Below, piece by piece: positions 19,893-28,304 of a stretch of DNA of 64,000 nt; position 1 is the first letter of the stretch; every line of letters begins with the position of its first letter. This DNA is from Mameliella sp. MMSF_3455. GTDB taxonomy: Bacteria; Pseudomonadota; Alphaproteobacteria; Rhodobacterales; Rhodobacteraceae. The stretch is from assembly GCF_030733205.1 (NCBI RefSeq), contig NZ_JASHJL010000005.1:62001-126000 (forward strand), given 5' to 3'. The position numbers and the translations under genes are program-made. Below the pieces are notes generated by a model. The model was not told the DNA's origin. It did not search any database and saw nothing but the letters and a program-made list of their open reading frames with translations.

Positions 19893-20042
19893 TCAGAGCA
19901 GCGCCTGAACCACGGCCAGGGCCACAAAGGGAAGTGACAGCGCCACCGCCAGCAAGAGCGCGGCACCCGCTGTCGGGCGCGGGCGGGCCATGTCACGGGC
20001 GGGTATGCGGGGCGGATCTTGACGCAGGCGTTCGGTCATCAT
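19893..20042 (-). CDS. small single-pass membrane protein, hypothetical
   Basis: 49 residues: a basic N-terminus with DPPRIPARDMARPRP, then one hydrophobic helix (about 27-48). Short length, one helix and no recognisable family. Its start lies 47 bases from the divergent GNAT gene. No strong ribosome site is visible (ATGATG at 20042). It may be real given that it fills the gap, but it is supported only by the open frame and the transmembrane segment. Confidence 0.4.
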   Translation of the reverse strand: MMTERLRQDPPRIPARDMARPRPTAGAALLLAVALSLPFVALAVVQALL

Positions 20043-20089
20043 GAGCGGAGTTAACAGCATGGAAACTTTCCATGTCGTTAATGAGGCCC

Positions 20090-20965
20090 ATGTCCCTGCT
20101 CTTGCCCCTGCCCCAGTCACAGGAATTCGCGCGCGCCTGCGCCGCGCTTGGCCAGCCTTTGCGCCGCTGCCGCAACGACAGCGGGGTGGTCTGGCAGGTG
20201 CAGTCGCGCCGGTTCGGCCCGCTTGGGCGGCTTGACCTCGTGTCACGCGGGCCGGTCGCGGCAAAACCGGGCGCGTTGGACACCTGGCTGCAAGATTGGG
20301 CGCGCTGGCACGACGGGCGGCCAGTGGTGCTGAATGCCGATGGACTGAGCGCAGCTGCGCTGCGCGCCGCCGGATTCTGGCCTCTGGTGACGCCCGCAAC
20401 GCTGGCGCTGCTGCCACTTGGCTGCGAGGCCGGGATGCGATCCGCCCTCGCACAGAAATGGCGCAACCGGCTGAACCGGGCGGAACGCTCCGGGCTCACG
20501 CTGCGTGTGACGGACCTTGCCCCCGATCACTGGATCCTGACAGCCGAGGCCGCGCAGGCGCGCGCCAGAGGCTATCGGGGTCTGCCACCGGCATTCAGCG
20601 CAGCCTTTGCCCGAGCCACCCCCGGCGCTGCACAGGTGTTCGAGGCGCTGGACAAGGGTGTGCCCGTCGCGGGCGCCGTGATGCTGAGGCACGGGCGCAT
20701 GGCCACCTGGCAGATCGGCGTGACCACGCCCGAGGGACGCAGGAGCCACGCGATGAACCTGCTGCTCTGGCGCGCCATGCGGGCGCTTGCCGAGCGCGGG
20801 CATGACTGTCTCGATCTCGGCATTCTGAACATGCAGGACGCCCCCGGGGTCACCCATTTCAAGCTGGGCACCGGCGCGCGGGTTCATCGCCTGGGCGGGA
20901 CATGGCTACACCTTGGCGCGCTGGCGCCGCTGGCGCGACGCCTGCCCCTGCGGATGGCGGCGTAG
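20090..20965 (+). CDS. GNAT-type acetyltransferase
   Basis: About 291 residues. The second half resembles the BioF2-like/FemAB branch of the GNAT fold: LAQKWRNRLNRAERSGL near residue 118, PVAGAVMLRHGRMATWQIGV near 192 and a closing HFKLGTGARVHRLGG near 255. Such proteins transfer acyl or aminoacyl groups, often to cell-wall or lipid substrates; no target is evident. Three in-frame ATGs lie at 20072, 20081 and 20090; the last is used because TGAGG precedes it, but the first is possible. It converges on the DUF3179 gene with 7 bases between stops. Confidence 0.75.
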   Translation: MSLLLPLPQSQEFARACAALGQPLRRCRNDSGVVWQVQSRRFGPLGRLDLVSRGPVAAKPGALDTWLQDWARWHDGRPVVLNADGLSAAALRAAGFWPLVTPATLALLPLGCEAGMRSALAQKWRNRLNRAERSGLTLRVTDLAPDHWILTAEAAQARARGYRGLPPAFSAAFARATPGAAQVFEALDKGVPVAGAVMLRHGRMATWQIGVTTPEGRRSHAMNLLLWRAMRALAERGHDCLDLGILNMQDAPGVTHFKLGTGARVHRLGGTWLHLGALAPLARRLPLRMAA

Positions 20966-20972
20966 CCCCGCC

Positions 20973-21941
20973 CTATTCGCCCAGCATCCACTGCCCCTCG
21001 GGCCAGAAGGCATAAAAGGCAAAGGCGAACATCACGTCGTGCGGCAGGTCGGCACCGCCCGCGTCCCGCACCCGGACCGAGCCCACGTCGCGCCCCGCCG
21101 CAATCCGGCCCGCGTCCAGCGCCGAGGCCTGACCGGCACGCCAGGTGATGACCACCCCCGCCTCGCGCACCTCGCCTGCCTCGGCAAGCCGGTCCATCGG
21201 CCAGGCCCGGTCGCCCACGCGCACCACCCGCATCAACGGCGGGATGTCATGCGGCGGCATCTCTCCGGAATAGAGGAAGGGCCGTTTTGACGAGTCGTAG
21301 TTGCGATAGGGGTTCTGACCGTAGGGCCGGTTCCAGGCGGGTTCCGTCATGACAACCCCCTCCGCGTTGCGGTCACGGAACTGGGCAAAGCTTTCCATCC
21401 AGCTGGGCAGCGTGTCCAGTTCGACCCCGGTGAGGTCACCCACGATGCCGGTGCCGATGGCCTGCTGCCACCAGCTTTGGGTTTCGCGGTCATACATGAC
21501 CATGTCCGAGTTGCGCAGCTTGCCCGAGACACCGAAGGTCAGCACCCTGTCTCCCACGCGCCGGTCGAATGTCAGCGCAGAGTTGCACAAGGGGCAGAAG
21601 GTGACGGCCACCGGCACCTCTCCGATGACGTCGTTCACGATCTCATGCCAGGTGAGATAGCGGATGGGATAGGCGCGCGGGCGCTCTCCCTCGATCACGA
21701 CGGTGATGACCGGCTCGCTCCCTGGAATGCGGCTTTCCTGATCGACCGGGATGAATTGCGGATCGGAGAGCGCCGGGATGCCATCCTTGGGCGGACCGCC
21801 CGACATGATCTCGGCCCAGTTGGCGATGGTGGTCTTTTCGAAATCCGTGTCCGGCCATTCGTGGCGCCAGAAAGACGGATCCGCGGAAACGGCAGTGGCT
21901 GCAACCGTCAAAAGGAAAGCAAGTCTGGGCAAAAGGCGCAT
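20973..21941 (-). CDS. DUF3179 domain secreted protein
   Basis: 322 residues with a signal peptide (about 1-20, ending VSA). The DUF3179 core shows ARAYPIRYLTWHEIVNDVIG near residue 90, VTFCPLCNSALTFDR near 115 with a CxxC pair, and SWWQQAIGTGIVGDLTG near 160. The function of the family is unknown; the CxxC suggests metal binding or a disulfide. GGAGGAG sits 5 bases before the ATG at 21941, which rules out the longer frame. Confidence 0.85.
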   Translation of the reverse strand: MRLLPRLAFLLTVAATAVSADPSFWRHEWPDTDFEKTTIANWAEIMSGGPPKDGIPALSDPQFIPVDQESRIPGSEPVITVVIEGERPRAYPIRYLTWHEIVNDVIGEVPVAVTFCPLCNSALTFDRRVGDRVLTFGVSGKLRNSDMVMYDRETQSWWQQAIGTGIVGDLTGVELDTLPSWMESFAQFRDRNAEGVVMTEPAWNRPYGQNPYRNYDSSKRPFLYSGEMPPHDIPPLMRVVRVGDRAWPMDRLAEAGEVREAGVVITWRAGQASALDAGRIAAGRDVGSVRVRDAGGADLPHDVMFAFAFYAFWPEGQWMLGE

Positions 21942-22033
21942 TGGATCTCCTCCGGGCTTGCTCCGAAGGATGCCGTGAAACGTGGCCTCTGCCCAGTGGG
22001 CCGCACGCGCTTTTGAAAGCGCGTGCGTTCGGG

Positions 22034-22738
22034 TCACTCCTGCGTGACGGTGACCTTGACCATGCGGTCCGGCTCTCCGGTCACGGCGCCGTTGGCGCGA
22101 CGGTCGCCGCGCTTGATCGCGTCGACGACGTCCATGCCCTCTGTCACCTTGCCGACGATCGTGTACTGACCATCGAGGAAGGGACCGGGCGCGAACATTA
22201 TGAAGAACTGCGAGTTGGCGCTGTCGGGGTCCTGCGACCGCGCCATGCCGACGACACCGCGTTCGAAGGACATGTCGGAGAATTCAGCCTCGAGATCCGG
22301 CAGGGTCGAGCCCCCCATGCCGGCGCGGCGCATGTCGAAATCCTCGGCGCCGGTACGGCCGAACTGCACGTCCCCGGTCTGGGCCATGAAGCCGTCGATC
22401 ACCCGGTGGAAGACCACGCCGTCATAGGCGCCGGCCTTGGCCAGCGCGACGATCTGGGCGGTGTGACCGGGGGCCACGTCCTCGAAGAGGTCGATGGTGA
22501 TCGTGCCTTCTGCCTCACCCGCCACCCGGATCTGAAGCCCCATGTCCGCGCCTTCCGGCAAGGGTTCGAGAACCGGCTCGGCAGCGGGCGCAGGCACGAC
22601 GGTGGCGCCGTCCTCGGCAGGTGCGGCAGGATCGGGGGCGGCATCCACCGCCCCAGCCCCGCCGCGCAGCACGGAATAGCAGCCCATGCCGACCAGCAGC
22701 ACGGCGACCGCGAGAATTCCGCCCTTAACCCGCGACAT
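22034..22738 (-). CDS. peptidylprolyl isomerase (cyclophilin), membrane-anchored
   Basis: 234 residues. An N-terminal hydrophobic anchor (about 5-20, with a non-canonical Cys at 20) and an Ala/Pro/Glu-rich linker precede a cyclophilin domain from about residue 68. Active-site features: VVFHRVIDGFMAQTGD near 108, MARSQDPDSANSQFFI near 163 and FLDGQYTIVGKV near 187. It probably folds proteins on the periplasmic face. Its start lies inside the 3' end of the upstream cyclophilin gene (14-base overlap), so the two are coupled paralogs: one cytoplasmic, one exported. Confidence 0.88.
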   Translation of the reverse strand: MSRVKGGILAVAVLLVGMGCYSVLRGGAGAVDAAPDPAAPAEDGATVVPAPAAEPVLEPLPEGADMGLQIRVAGEAEGTITIDLFEDVAPGHTAQIVALAKAGAYDGVVFHRVIDGFMAQTGDVQFGRTGAEDFDMRRAGMGGSTLPDLEAEFSDMSFERGVVGMARSQDPDSANSQFFIMFAPGPFLDGQYTIVGKVTEGMDVVDAIKRGDRRANGAVTGEPDRMVKVTVTQE

Positions 22739-23237
22739 CTGCGGCCACCTTCACCGAGATCATGCGGTCGGGATTCGCGGGCGGTTCGCCCCGCGTGATC
22801 GCATCGACATGTTCCATGCCCTCGATCACGCGGCCATACACCGTGTATTGGCCGTTCAGGAAATGGTTGTCCTTGAAGTTGATGAAGAACTGCGAGTTTG
22901 CGCTGTTGGGGTTCTGCGAGCGCGCGGCGCCAAGGGTGCCACGGTCATGCGGCAGCTTGGAGAACTCGGCCTTGAGATCCGGCAGGTCGGACCCGCCGGT
23001 GCCCGCGCGGCGCAGGTTGAAATCCTTTTCCATGTTGCCATGCGCCACGTCGCCGGTCTGGGCCATGAAGCCCTCGATCACGCGGTGAAAGCAGACATTG
23101 TCATAGGCGCCCGAACGCGCCAGTTCCTTCATGCGCGCGGCATGATCCGGTGCCACGTCGGGCAGCAGCTCGATGGTGACGGTGCCGTCCTTGAGTTCCA
23201 TCAGGATGGTGTTTTCCGGGTCCTTGATATCGGCCAT
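22725..23237 (-). CDS. peptidylprolyl isomerase (cyclophilin), cytoplasmic
   Basis: 170 residues of a PpiB-type cyclophilin that speeds cis-trans proline isomerisation. Seen: VCFHRVIEGFMAQTGD near residue 48 (catalytic Arg and Phe), AARSQNPNSANSQFFI near 103 and LNGQYTVYGRVIEGME near 128. No signal peptide. GGAGAAAG precedes the ATG at 23237; the longer open frame to 23321 has no such site. It is divergent from pgk. Confidence 0.92.
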   Translation of the reverse strand: MADIKDPENTILMELKDGTVTIELLPDVAPDHAARMKELARSGAYDNVCFHRVIEGFMAQTGDVAHGNMEKDFNLRRAGTGGSDLPDLKAEFSKLPHDRGTLGAARSQNPNSANSQFFINFKDNHFLNGQYTVYGRVIEGMEHVDAITRGEPPANPDRMISVKVAADVAG

Positions 23238-23303
23238 TGGGCTTTCTCCGTTTCTCATTTGCGACGAGAGGTAGCCTGTGACGCGGCCAAAGCCAAGACG
23301 GCG

Positions 23304-23331
23304 TTGACCTGCACGGCACATCGGGTCTAGT
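23304..23331 (+). promoter_or_regulatory. possible sigma70-type promoter of pgk
   Basis: TTGACC (23304-23309) and TCTAGT (23326-23331) are separated by 16 bases and lie about 32 bases before the pgk ATG. The -35 is good, the -10 poor, so this is tentative. Confidence 0.3.
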
Positions 23332-23362
23332 GGGCCGGGGAATTGCGACCGGAGAGTGAGAG

Positions 23363-24553
23363 ATGGGCTGGAACACCCTTGACGACATGGACCTTGAGGG
23401 AAAGCGCGTGTTGACCCGGGTCGACATCAACGTGCCGATGGAAGACGGGGAAGTGACCGACGCTACACGGATCGAACGGATCGCGGCAACGGTGCAGACC
23501 ATCCTGGACAAGGGTGGCAAGCCGGTGCTGCTGGCGCATTTCGGCCGGCCAAAGGGCGAACGGCGCGACGACATGAGCCTGCAACCGCTGATCCCGACGA
23601 TGGAGGCGGTGCTGGGCGTCGAGGTTGTCTTTGCAAGCGACTGCGTCGGCCCGGCGGCGGCTGCGGTGATCGACGAGCTGGGCGAGAACCAGGTCGCCCT
23701 GCTGGAAAACACCCGTTTCCACGCGGGCGAGGAAAAGAACGACCCGGAACTGGTGGCCGGGATGGCCGCGCTTGGGGATGTCTATTGTTCCGACGCCTTT
23801 TCGGCGGCGCACCGGGCGCACGCGTCGACCACGGGGCTGGCACATGCCCTGCCCGCCTGCGCCGGTCGCCTGATGCAAGCCGAGCTGGAAGCCCTTGAGG
23901 GTGCGCTTGGCAAACCCGCGCGCCCCGTTCTGGCGGTGGTCGGCGGGGCCAAGGTCTCGACCAAGCTGGACCTCTTGGGCAACCTGGTCGAGAAGGTCGA
24001 CATGCTGGTGATCGGTGGAGGCATGGCCAACACGTTTCTGGCCGCCAAGGGTATCGACGTGGGCAAGTCGCTGGCCGAACATGAAATGACCGGCACCGCG
24101 AAAGAGATCATGACCAAGGCCGAGAAGGCCGGCTGCAAGATCCTGCTGCCCACGGATGTCGTCGTTGCGCGCGAGTTCAAGGAAGGCGCCGAGAACGAGA
24201 CCGTTCCGGCGGATGCCTGCCCGGCGGACGCGATGATCCTGGACGCCGGACCGGAATCCGTGGCCGCCGTGATCGCCGCGATCGACGAGGCGCAGACACT
24301 GATCTGGAACGGCCCGCTGGGCGCCTTCGAGATCGCGCCTTTCGATGCGGCCACCAACGCCGCGGCGAAACACGCTGCGGACCGCAGCGAACTGGGCAAA
24401 CTGGTGTCCGTCGCGGGGGGCGGCGACACGGTCGCCGCACTGAACAAGGCCGGTGCGGCCTCCGGGTTCAGCTATATCTCGACCGCCGGGGGCGCCTTCC
24501 TGGAGTGGATGGAAGGCAAGACCCTGCCCGGCGTCGCTGCGCTGGAAGCCTGA
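23363..24553 (+). CDS. pgk: phosphoglycerate kinase
   Basis: 396-residue monomeric glycolytic/gluconeogenic kinase. [11 protein letters not shown] near residue 18, HFGRPKGER near 60, [12 protein letters not shown] near 193, [13 protein letters not shown] near 219 and the C-terminal [15 protein letters not shown] near 352 cover both domains and the hinge. GGAGAGTGAGAG precedes the ATG. It stands alone, without gap or fba genes here. Confidence 0.96.
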   Translation: MGWNTLDDMDLEGKRVLTRVDINVPMEDGEVTDATRIERIAATVQTILDKGGKPVLLAHFGRPKGERRDDMSLQPLIPTMEAVLGVEVVFASDCVGPAAAAVIDELGENQVALLENTRFHAGEEKNDPELVAGMAALGDVYCSDAFSAAHRAHASTTGLAHALPACAGRLMQAELEALEGALGKPARPVLAVVGGAKVSTKLDLLGNLVEKVDMLVIGGGMANTFLAAKGIDVGKSLAEHEMTGTAKEIMTKAEKAGCKILLPTDVVVAREFKEGAENETVPADACPADAMILDAGPESVAAVIAAIDEAQTLIWNGPLGAFEIAPFDAATNAAAKHAADRSELGKLVSVAGGGDTVAALNKAGAASGFSYISTAGGAFLEWMEGKTLPGVAALEA

Positions 24554-24564
24554 TCCCCCTTCGA

Positions 24565-24589
24565 GCCCGGCGGCCTACCGCTGCCGGGC
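24565..24589. terminator. hairpin between convergent pgk and hydrolase genes
   Basis: GCCCGGC and GCCGGGC form a 7-bp stem with an 11-base loop. It overlaps the end of the minus-strand hydrolase gene and lacks a U-tract on either strand, so terminator function is uncertain. Confidence 0.3.
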
Positions 24590-25597
24590 CAGTTCCCGTT
24601 CCATCCTGTACAGCACCTTGATCGCCTCGGGCGCGGTCAGGGCCGTGATGTGCTTGCGCCGGTCGCCGCCCCGGAAATCGCTGAGATCGACGATCCGGAT
24701 CGGCAGGCCCGCCAAACGCGTCTTGTCCTGAATCGACCCCAATCGCCAGGGTTTGCCCGTCAGCCAAGCCGACACGCTGAGCGCCGAGTCCATCTTGGAG
24801 ATCAGCACGAGGAAGGGTTCGGGGAAAGGCTCGATCTTCAGCGCCTGCTGGACGAACACATCCTCGTCGATGTCCGGGCTGATCAGCGCCACGCCGCGCA
24901 AAGCCTTGAGCGATGCCTCGTCCCCGGCGATGGCCGCCTGACGCAGTGCCTCCATCGTCAATTGCGCACCCATCGAATGCGCGACCAGGGTCACGCGCCA
25001 GCCCTCGCTGGCGAGGTCCCGTAACACCTGGGCCAGCCCGTCGCGCGAGAACATCACGCTGTCACGGTCGTAGACATAGCCGCGCACGCGCCCCGCAGAG
25101 GCCCAGGAATACAGGACAATCGGGATCTTGGCGTCGAAGTCATGCGCCACCTGTGCAACCCGGTAGACGGCCTCGGCGTTGCGCACGTTGAACCCGTGCA
25201 CGAACAGCACGACGTCCTTGCGCCCCGGTTGCGAGGCAAAGGTCAACCCGTCGAGAAACTCGCGCTTGCCCGGATAGGGCGCGCCGTCGCGGGTGACGAA
25301 ATGGCGGGCCGGATCGGGCTTGGCCGAACCGGGCCATTCGATCTCTCCCTCCTCGTGGTTGGGCGGGATCGAGATGTCGGCCCACCCATAGCGCAATTCC
25401 CGAGAGCGGGCCGCACCGAACGCCTGGCGGACCAGCTCCAGGTCACCCTCGGGGGCGAGGTTGCGGTTGGTGGCAACAAAGACACGCCGCAGGTCGATGG
25501 CCCCTGCCACGGCGCGCGGCACATGGTCGATCTCTCCCCGAGGGGCGCAGGCGGCAACGAGACCTGCCAGGAGAACGATGAATAAGCCTTTCGTCAT
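24575..25597 (-). CDS. alpha/beta-hydrolase (DUF900-type) lipoprotein
   Basis: 340 residues with lipobox LVAAC (Cys17). The alpha/beta-hydrolase domain has KDVVLFVHGFNVRNAEAVYR near residue 128 and VTLVAHSMGAQLTMEALRQ near 205, with Ser of AHSMG as nucleophile; ALISPDIDEDVF near 240 carries a conserved acid. The membrane lipoprotein anchor points to an envelope esterase or lipase-like role; the natural substrate is unknown. It is closely related to the gene at 25686-26693, in tandem on the same strand, and is presumably a duplicate. Confidence 0.82.
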   Translation of the reverse strand: MTKGLFIVLLAGLVAACAPRGEIDHVPRAVAGAIDLRRVFVATNRNLAPEGDLELVRQAFGAARSRELRYGWADISIPPNHEEGEIEWPGSAKPDPARHFVTRDGAPYPGKREFLDGLTFASQPGRKDVVLFVHGFNVRNAEAVYRVAQVAHDFDAKIPIVLYSWASAGRVRGYVYDRDSVMFSRDGLAQVLRDLASEGWRVTLVAHSMGAQLTMEALRQAAIAGDEASLKALRGVALISPDIDEDVFVQQALKIEPFPEPFLVLISKMDSALSVSAWLTGKPWRLGSIQDKTRLAGLPIRIVDLSDFRGGDRRKHITALTAPEAIKVLYRMERELARQR

Positions 25598-25685
25598 GCG
25601 ACAAAAATTTAACTGGACCGCGATTCGTTTCCAGCCCTTTGTTGCGTCAGCGCGCCAATATCAGTGCAGCGATGCATCGCCGCCC

Positions 25686-26693
25686 CTATGGCGCGGCCAG
25701 GTCGCGCAGCAGGCGGATCGCCTCGGGCGCAGTGAAGGCGGTGGAATGTCCCGCCCTGTCGCCGCCCGGAATGCTGCTGAGGTCGATGATCTCGACCGGC
25801 AGTTGCGCCAGCCTCGAGGGATCCTCGATCGAGCCCAGCCGCGACGGCGTGCCAGTCAAGAGGGCTGCAAGGCCCAGGGCCCGATCGCGGCGAGAGACGA
25901 CAATCATGAAGGGTTCGGGGAACGGCTCGATCCGGCGCGACTGCCGCAGAAAGACATCCTCGTCGATATCGGGGCTGATCAGCGCCACGCCCATGATGCT
26001 GGTCAGCGCCCTGCCCTTGCCGGAAATCGAAATCTGCCGCAGCGTTTCCATCACCAGCTGGCTGCCCATCGAATGGGCTATGATTAGCACCCGGCGCTTG
26101 TCACGCGACAGGCCCAGCAACAGCGATTCCAGGTCGTCACGCGCAAAGATCACGCTGTCGCGGTCATAGACATAGCCGCGCGGATCACCCGCCGACGGCC
26201 AGGAGAAACTGATGACCGGGTCGTCTGTCCGGTAGTCATGCGCGATCTGCGCCAGGCGATAGACCGCCTCGGCGTTGTTCACGTTGAACCCGTGTACGAA
26301 CAGCACCACGTCCGGACGCCCGCCCGGGCGGGGAAGATCACGCAAAAAGGCCAGTTGGCTGGCGTATCGTTCGCCGGACAGGGCCACGAAATGCTGCGCC
26401 GGGTCCGGGCGGTCGTTGCCCGGCCATTCGATCCGTCCTGGCTGGTGAACGGGCGGGATCGAGATGTCGATACGGCCATAACTCACCACCGGGTCGCGGC
26501 TCTCGCCGAAGGCCTGGTGCAACGCCTCTTCCGGTGACCCTTGTTCGAGGTGGCGGTTGCTGGCGATAAAGACCCGCTGCACCGCCGCGTCATAGGCTTC
26601 GGGCTTTATGCCCTGGACAAGGGAAACCATGCCGCGCGGACCGCAAGCGGCGACGGAAAGACAGATCGTCAGGACAAAAAACACGCGAGTCAT
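25686..26693 (-). CDS. alpha/beta-hydrolase (DUF900-type) lipoprotein, paralog
   Basis: 335 residues with lipobox SVAAC (Cys16). The same domain order as its neighbour: DVVLFVHGFNVNNAEAVYRL near residue 125, VLIIAHSMGSQLVMETLRQ near 200 (nucleophile Ser) and ALISPDIDEDVFLRQ near 240. Long stretches are shared with the gene at 24575-25597, so this is a tandem duplication that has diverged. ATG at 26693 is chosen because it begins the signal peptide; a TTG 18 bases upstream is possible. Confidence 0.8.
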   Translation of the reverse strand: MTRVFFVLTICLSVAACGPRGMVSLVQGIKPEAYDAAVQRVFIASNRHLEQGSPEEALHQAFGESRDPVVSYGRIDISIPPVHQPGRIEWPGNDRPDPAQHFVALSGERYASQLAFLRDLPRPGGRPDVVLFVHGFNVNNAEAVYRLAQIAHDYRTDDPVISFSWPSAGDPRGYVYDRDSVIFARDDLESLLLGLSRDKRRVLIIAHSMGSQLVMETLRQISISGKGRALTSIMGVALISPDIDEDVFLRQSRRIEPFPEPFMIVVSRRDRALGLAALLTGTPSRLGSIEDPSRLAQLPVEIIDLSSIPGGDRAGHSTAFTAPEAIRLLRDLAAP

Positions 26694-26734
26694 GGCCGCA
26701 CAATCGGGCAAACCGCATGCAAGGTCGAGACCTC

Positions 26735-27670
26735 TCAGCCCTCGGGAATGACAACACCTGCGTGATCGACGCGAATGACCTCGCGCAGCACATCGGCCAA
26801 CCGTTCCAGACTGGCCACACGCCCCGAACTTCGCCGCCAGACCAGACCGACGGACCGGGTGAACCGCCCCTTGCGGAAGGGACGCACCGCCACGTCGCCG
26901 CGCGGCGCGCTGATTTCCGAACGGACATAAAGCGCGGGCAAAAAGCTGAGGCCCATGTTCATCGCCACCATCTGGCGCAGGGCATCGAGGCTGGTCCCCT
27001 CGTAGTCGGCGCTGAGATGCGCGCCCAGGTCACGGCAAAGCGTGGCGATCTGATCATGCAGGGCGAATGCGGGTGACAGGGACAGCACGTCCTGACCGGC
27101 CAGGTCGGTATCGCGCACCTCATCCGCCGCGGCCAGCGGGTGATCATGGGCCATCGCCACCACCAATGGCTCGCGGAACAGCCGGGTCACGGTGACGTCC
27201 CGGGCCTGAACCGGCAGTTGCGTCAGGATCGCGTCGTGCAGCCCGGCGACCAGGTCCTCTGTCAGGTCGCGCGGCGCGCCGTCCCGCAAGATCAGCTTGG
27301 CGTCCGGGTCGGCGGCATGCAGGCGACGGACCAGCCCCGGCAGAAGGTAGGGGCCGATGGTGGGCGTCGAGCCCAGCCGCAACTGCGCCGCCCTGCCCGT
27401 TCCCAGCATCTGCGCGGTGTCCACCAGCGCCTCGACCTCTTCGGCGATGCGGGCGGCACGGGCGCGCACCTCGCGGCCCTCTGGGGTCAGGGCGACACCG
27501 CGGCGGCGACGTTCCACAAGGCGCAGGCCAAGCCGCTTTTCCAGTTCCGCGATCTGCAGGCTGAGCGAGGGTTGGCTGATGCCTGCGCGCGTGGCGGCAC
27601 GGCCATACTGTCCGGCCTCGGCCAACAGTAGAAAGTAGCGCAATTGGCGCAGGCTGGGGGTCTCGGGCAC
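26735..27670 (-). CDS. OxyR-like LysR-family regulator lacking the peroxidatic cysteine
   Basis: 311 residues: winged helix at about 1-60 (AGISQPSLSLQIAELEKRLG) and a periplasmic-binding-like effector domain. The C-terminal part matches OxyR closely (TSLDALRQMVAMNMGLSFLP near residue 226). In E. coli OxyR, Cys199 lies 9 residues before Cys208; here the first position is Ala203 in FALHDQ while the second, Cys212 in TLCRDLG, is kept. It is therefore unlikely to sense peroxide by the standard disulfide. The GTG at 27670 is chosen because AGGAGG lies 6 bases upstream. It is divergent from a YdcH-type gene. Confidence 0.85.
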   Translation of the reverse strand: MPETPSLRQLRYFLLLAEAGQYGRAATRAGISQPSLSLQIAELEKRLGLRLVERRRRGVALTPEGREVRARAARIAEEVEALVDTAQMLGTGRAAQLRLGSTPTIGPYLLPGLVRRLHAADPDAKLILRDGAPRDLTEDLVAGLHDAILTQLPVQARDVTVTRLFREPLVVAMAHDHPLAAADEVRDTDLAGQDVLSLSPAFALHDQIATLCRDLGAHLSADYEGTSLDALRQMVAMNMGLSFLPALYVRSEISAPRGDVAVRPFRKGRFTRSVGLVWRRSSGRVASLERLADVLREVIRVDHAGVVIPEG

Positions 27671-27697
27671 GATGGGCCTCCTCTTTTCTGACAAATA

Positions 27698-27738
27698 GGA
27701 AAAACCAATGAAAAATCATCATAGCATTGGGTTTTATC
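27698..27738. promoter_or_regulatory. AT-rich imperfect inverted repeat in the LysR/YdcH divergent region
   Basis: AAAACCAATG (27701-27710) faces CATTGGGTTTT (27725-27735), arms equal except for one extra G. The surrounding 50 bases are much richer in A/T than the genes. LysR regulators usually bind such sites between themselves and a divergent gene, so this may be its operator. Confidence 0.35.
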
Positions 27739-27789
27739 CCGATTTTGCGCCCCCATCTCGGTACCGTAACACCAGAGGAGGACCGCAAG

Positions 27790-28029
27790 ATGAAGACAGC
27801 GAAAACCGGCACCACGTCGCTGGAGGCCCGCGTTCAGGCGCTCCGCAGCCGCCACGCCGCGCTGGAACAGGACATCGAGGCCGAACAGCGCCGCCCCCTG
27901 CCCAGCATGAGCCGCCTGCGCGCCCTGAAATCGCGAAAGCTGATGCTGAAGGACGAGATGACCTATTACAGCGGCTTGCTACAGACGCTGTCGTCAATGC
28001 ATCGGGACAATCCCCAGGGGGCCGCATGA
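27790..28029 (+). CDS. YdcH/DUF465 family small protein
   Basis: 79 residues forming a helical hairpin: SLEARVQALRSRHAALEQDIEAEQ, a PxPS turn, then RLRALKSRKLMLKDEMTYY, the pattern of DUF465. Function is unknown. AGAGGAGG lies 8 bases before the ATG at 27790. Its stop overlaps the start of a 47-residue gene (ATGA), implying coupling. Confidence 0.8.
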   Translation: MKTAKTGTTSLEARVQALRSRHAALEQDIEAEQRRPLPSMSRLRALKSRKLMLKDEMTYYSGLLQTLSSMHRDNPQGAA

Positions 28030-28169
28030 CCCCCTTCGGTCCGCTGGACTTCCTGCGCGCGGCCCAGCTCCTGCGCAGCGGCGACCCGGACGATTTCGCC
28101 GAGGCGGTTCCGGGCGGCGCCCCGCCCCCGCGCCCGCCCGCCCCGAAAACCGAGTCGCCCAGGCGCTGA
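28026..28169 (+). CDS. 47-residue hypothetical protein
   Basis: MTPFGPLDFLRAAQLLRSGD then DFAEAVPGG and a Pro-rich basic tail ending ESPRR. The ATG overlaps the stop of the DUF465 gene (ATGA), the usual sign of translational coupling, and the frame has the third-position GC bias of its neighbours. No family recognised; too short to be sure. Confidence 0.5.
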   Translation: MTPFGPLDFLRAAQLLRSGDPDDFAEAVPGGAPPPRPPAPKTESPRR

Positions 28170-28183
28170 GTGCATGAATGCAA

Positions 28184-28206
28184 CGCTGCAAGGACTTTTT
28201 GCAGCG
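28184..28206 (+). other. hairpin after the small DUF465 gene pair
   Basis: CGCTGCAA and TTGCAGCG form a perfect 8-bp stem with a 7-base loop. It lies 14 bases past the stop of the 47-residue gene. No trailing T-run follows, so it is an RNA-end or processing candidate rather than a clear intrinsic terminator. Confidence 0.45.
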
Positions 28207-28221
28207 CGCCGCGAATCAGGC

Positions 28222-28250
28222 GCCGCGCGGGATTCCCTTTCCCGCGCGGC
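28222..28250 (+). other. perfect 11-bp GC hairpin upstream of ftsB
   Basis: GCCGCGCGGGA and TCCCGCGCGGC pair perfectly around TTCCCTT. It lies 54 bases before the ftsB ATG and 15 bases after the preceding hairpin. No T-run follows on either strand. Confidence 0.5.
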
Positions 28251-28304
28251 TGTGCCACTCTCCCCTCATGCGCCCCCAAAGAGGCGCGTGTTTGAGGCAG
28301 ACAC

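Noticed and set aside
27695-27724. ATAG tetramers as an OxyR-type binding site
   Set aside because: Two ATAG copies are 26 bases apart and lack the CTAT partners at the required spacing.
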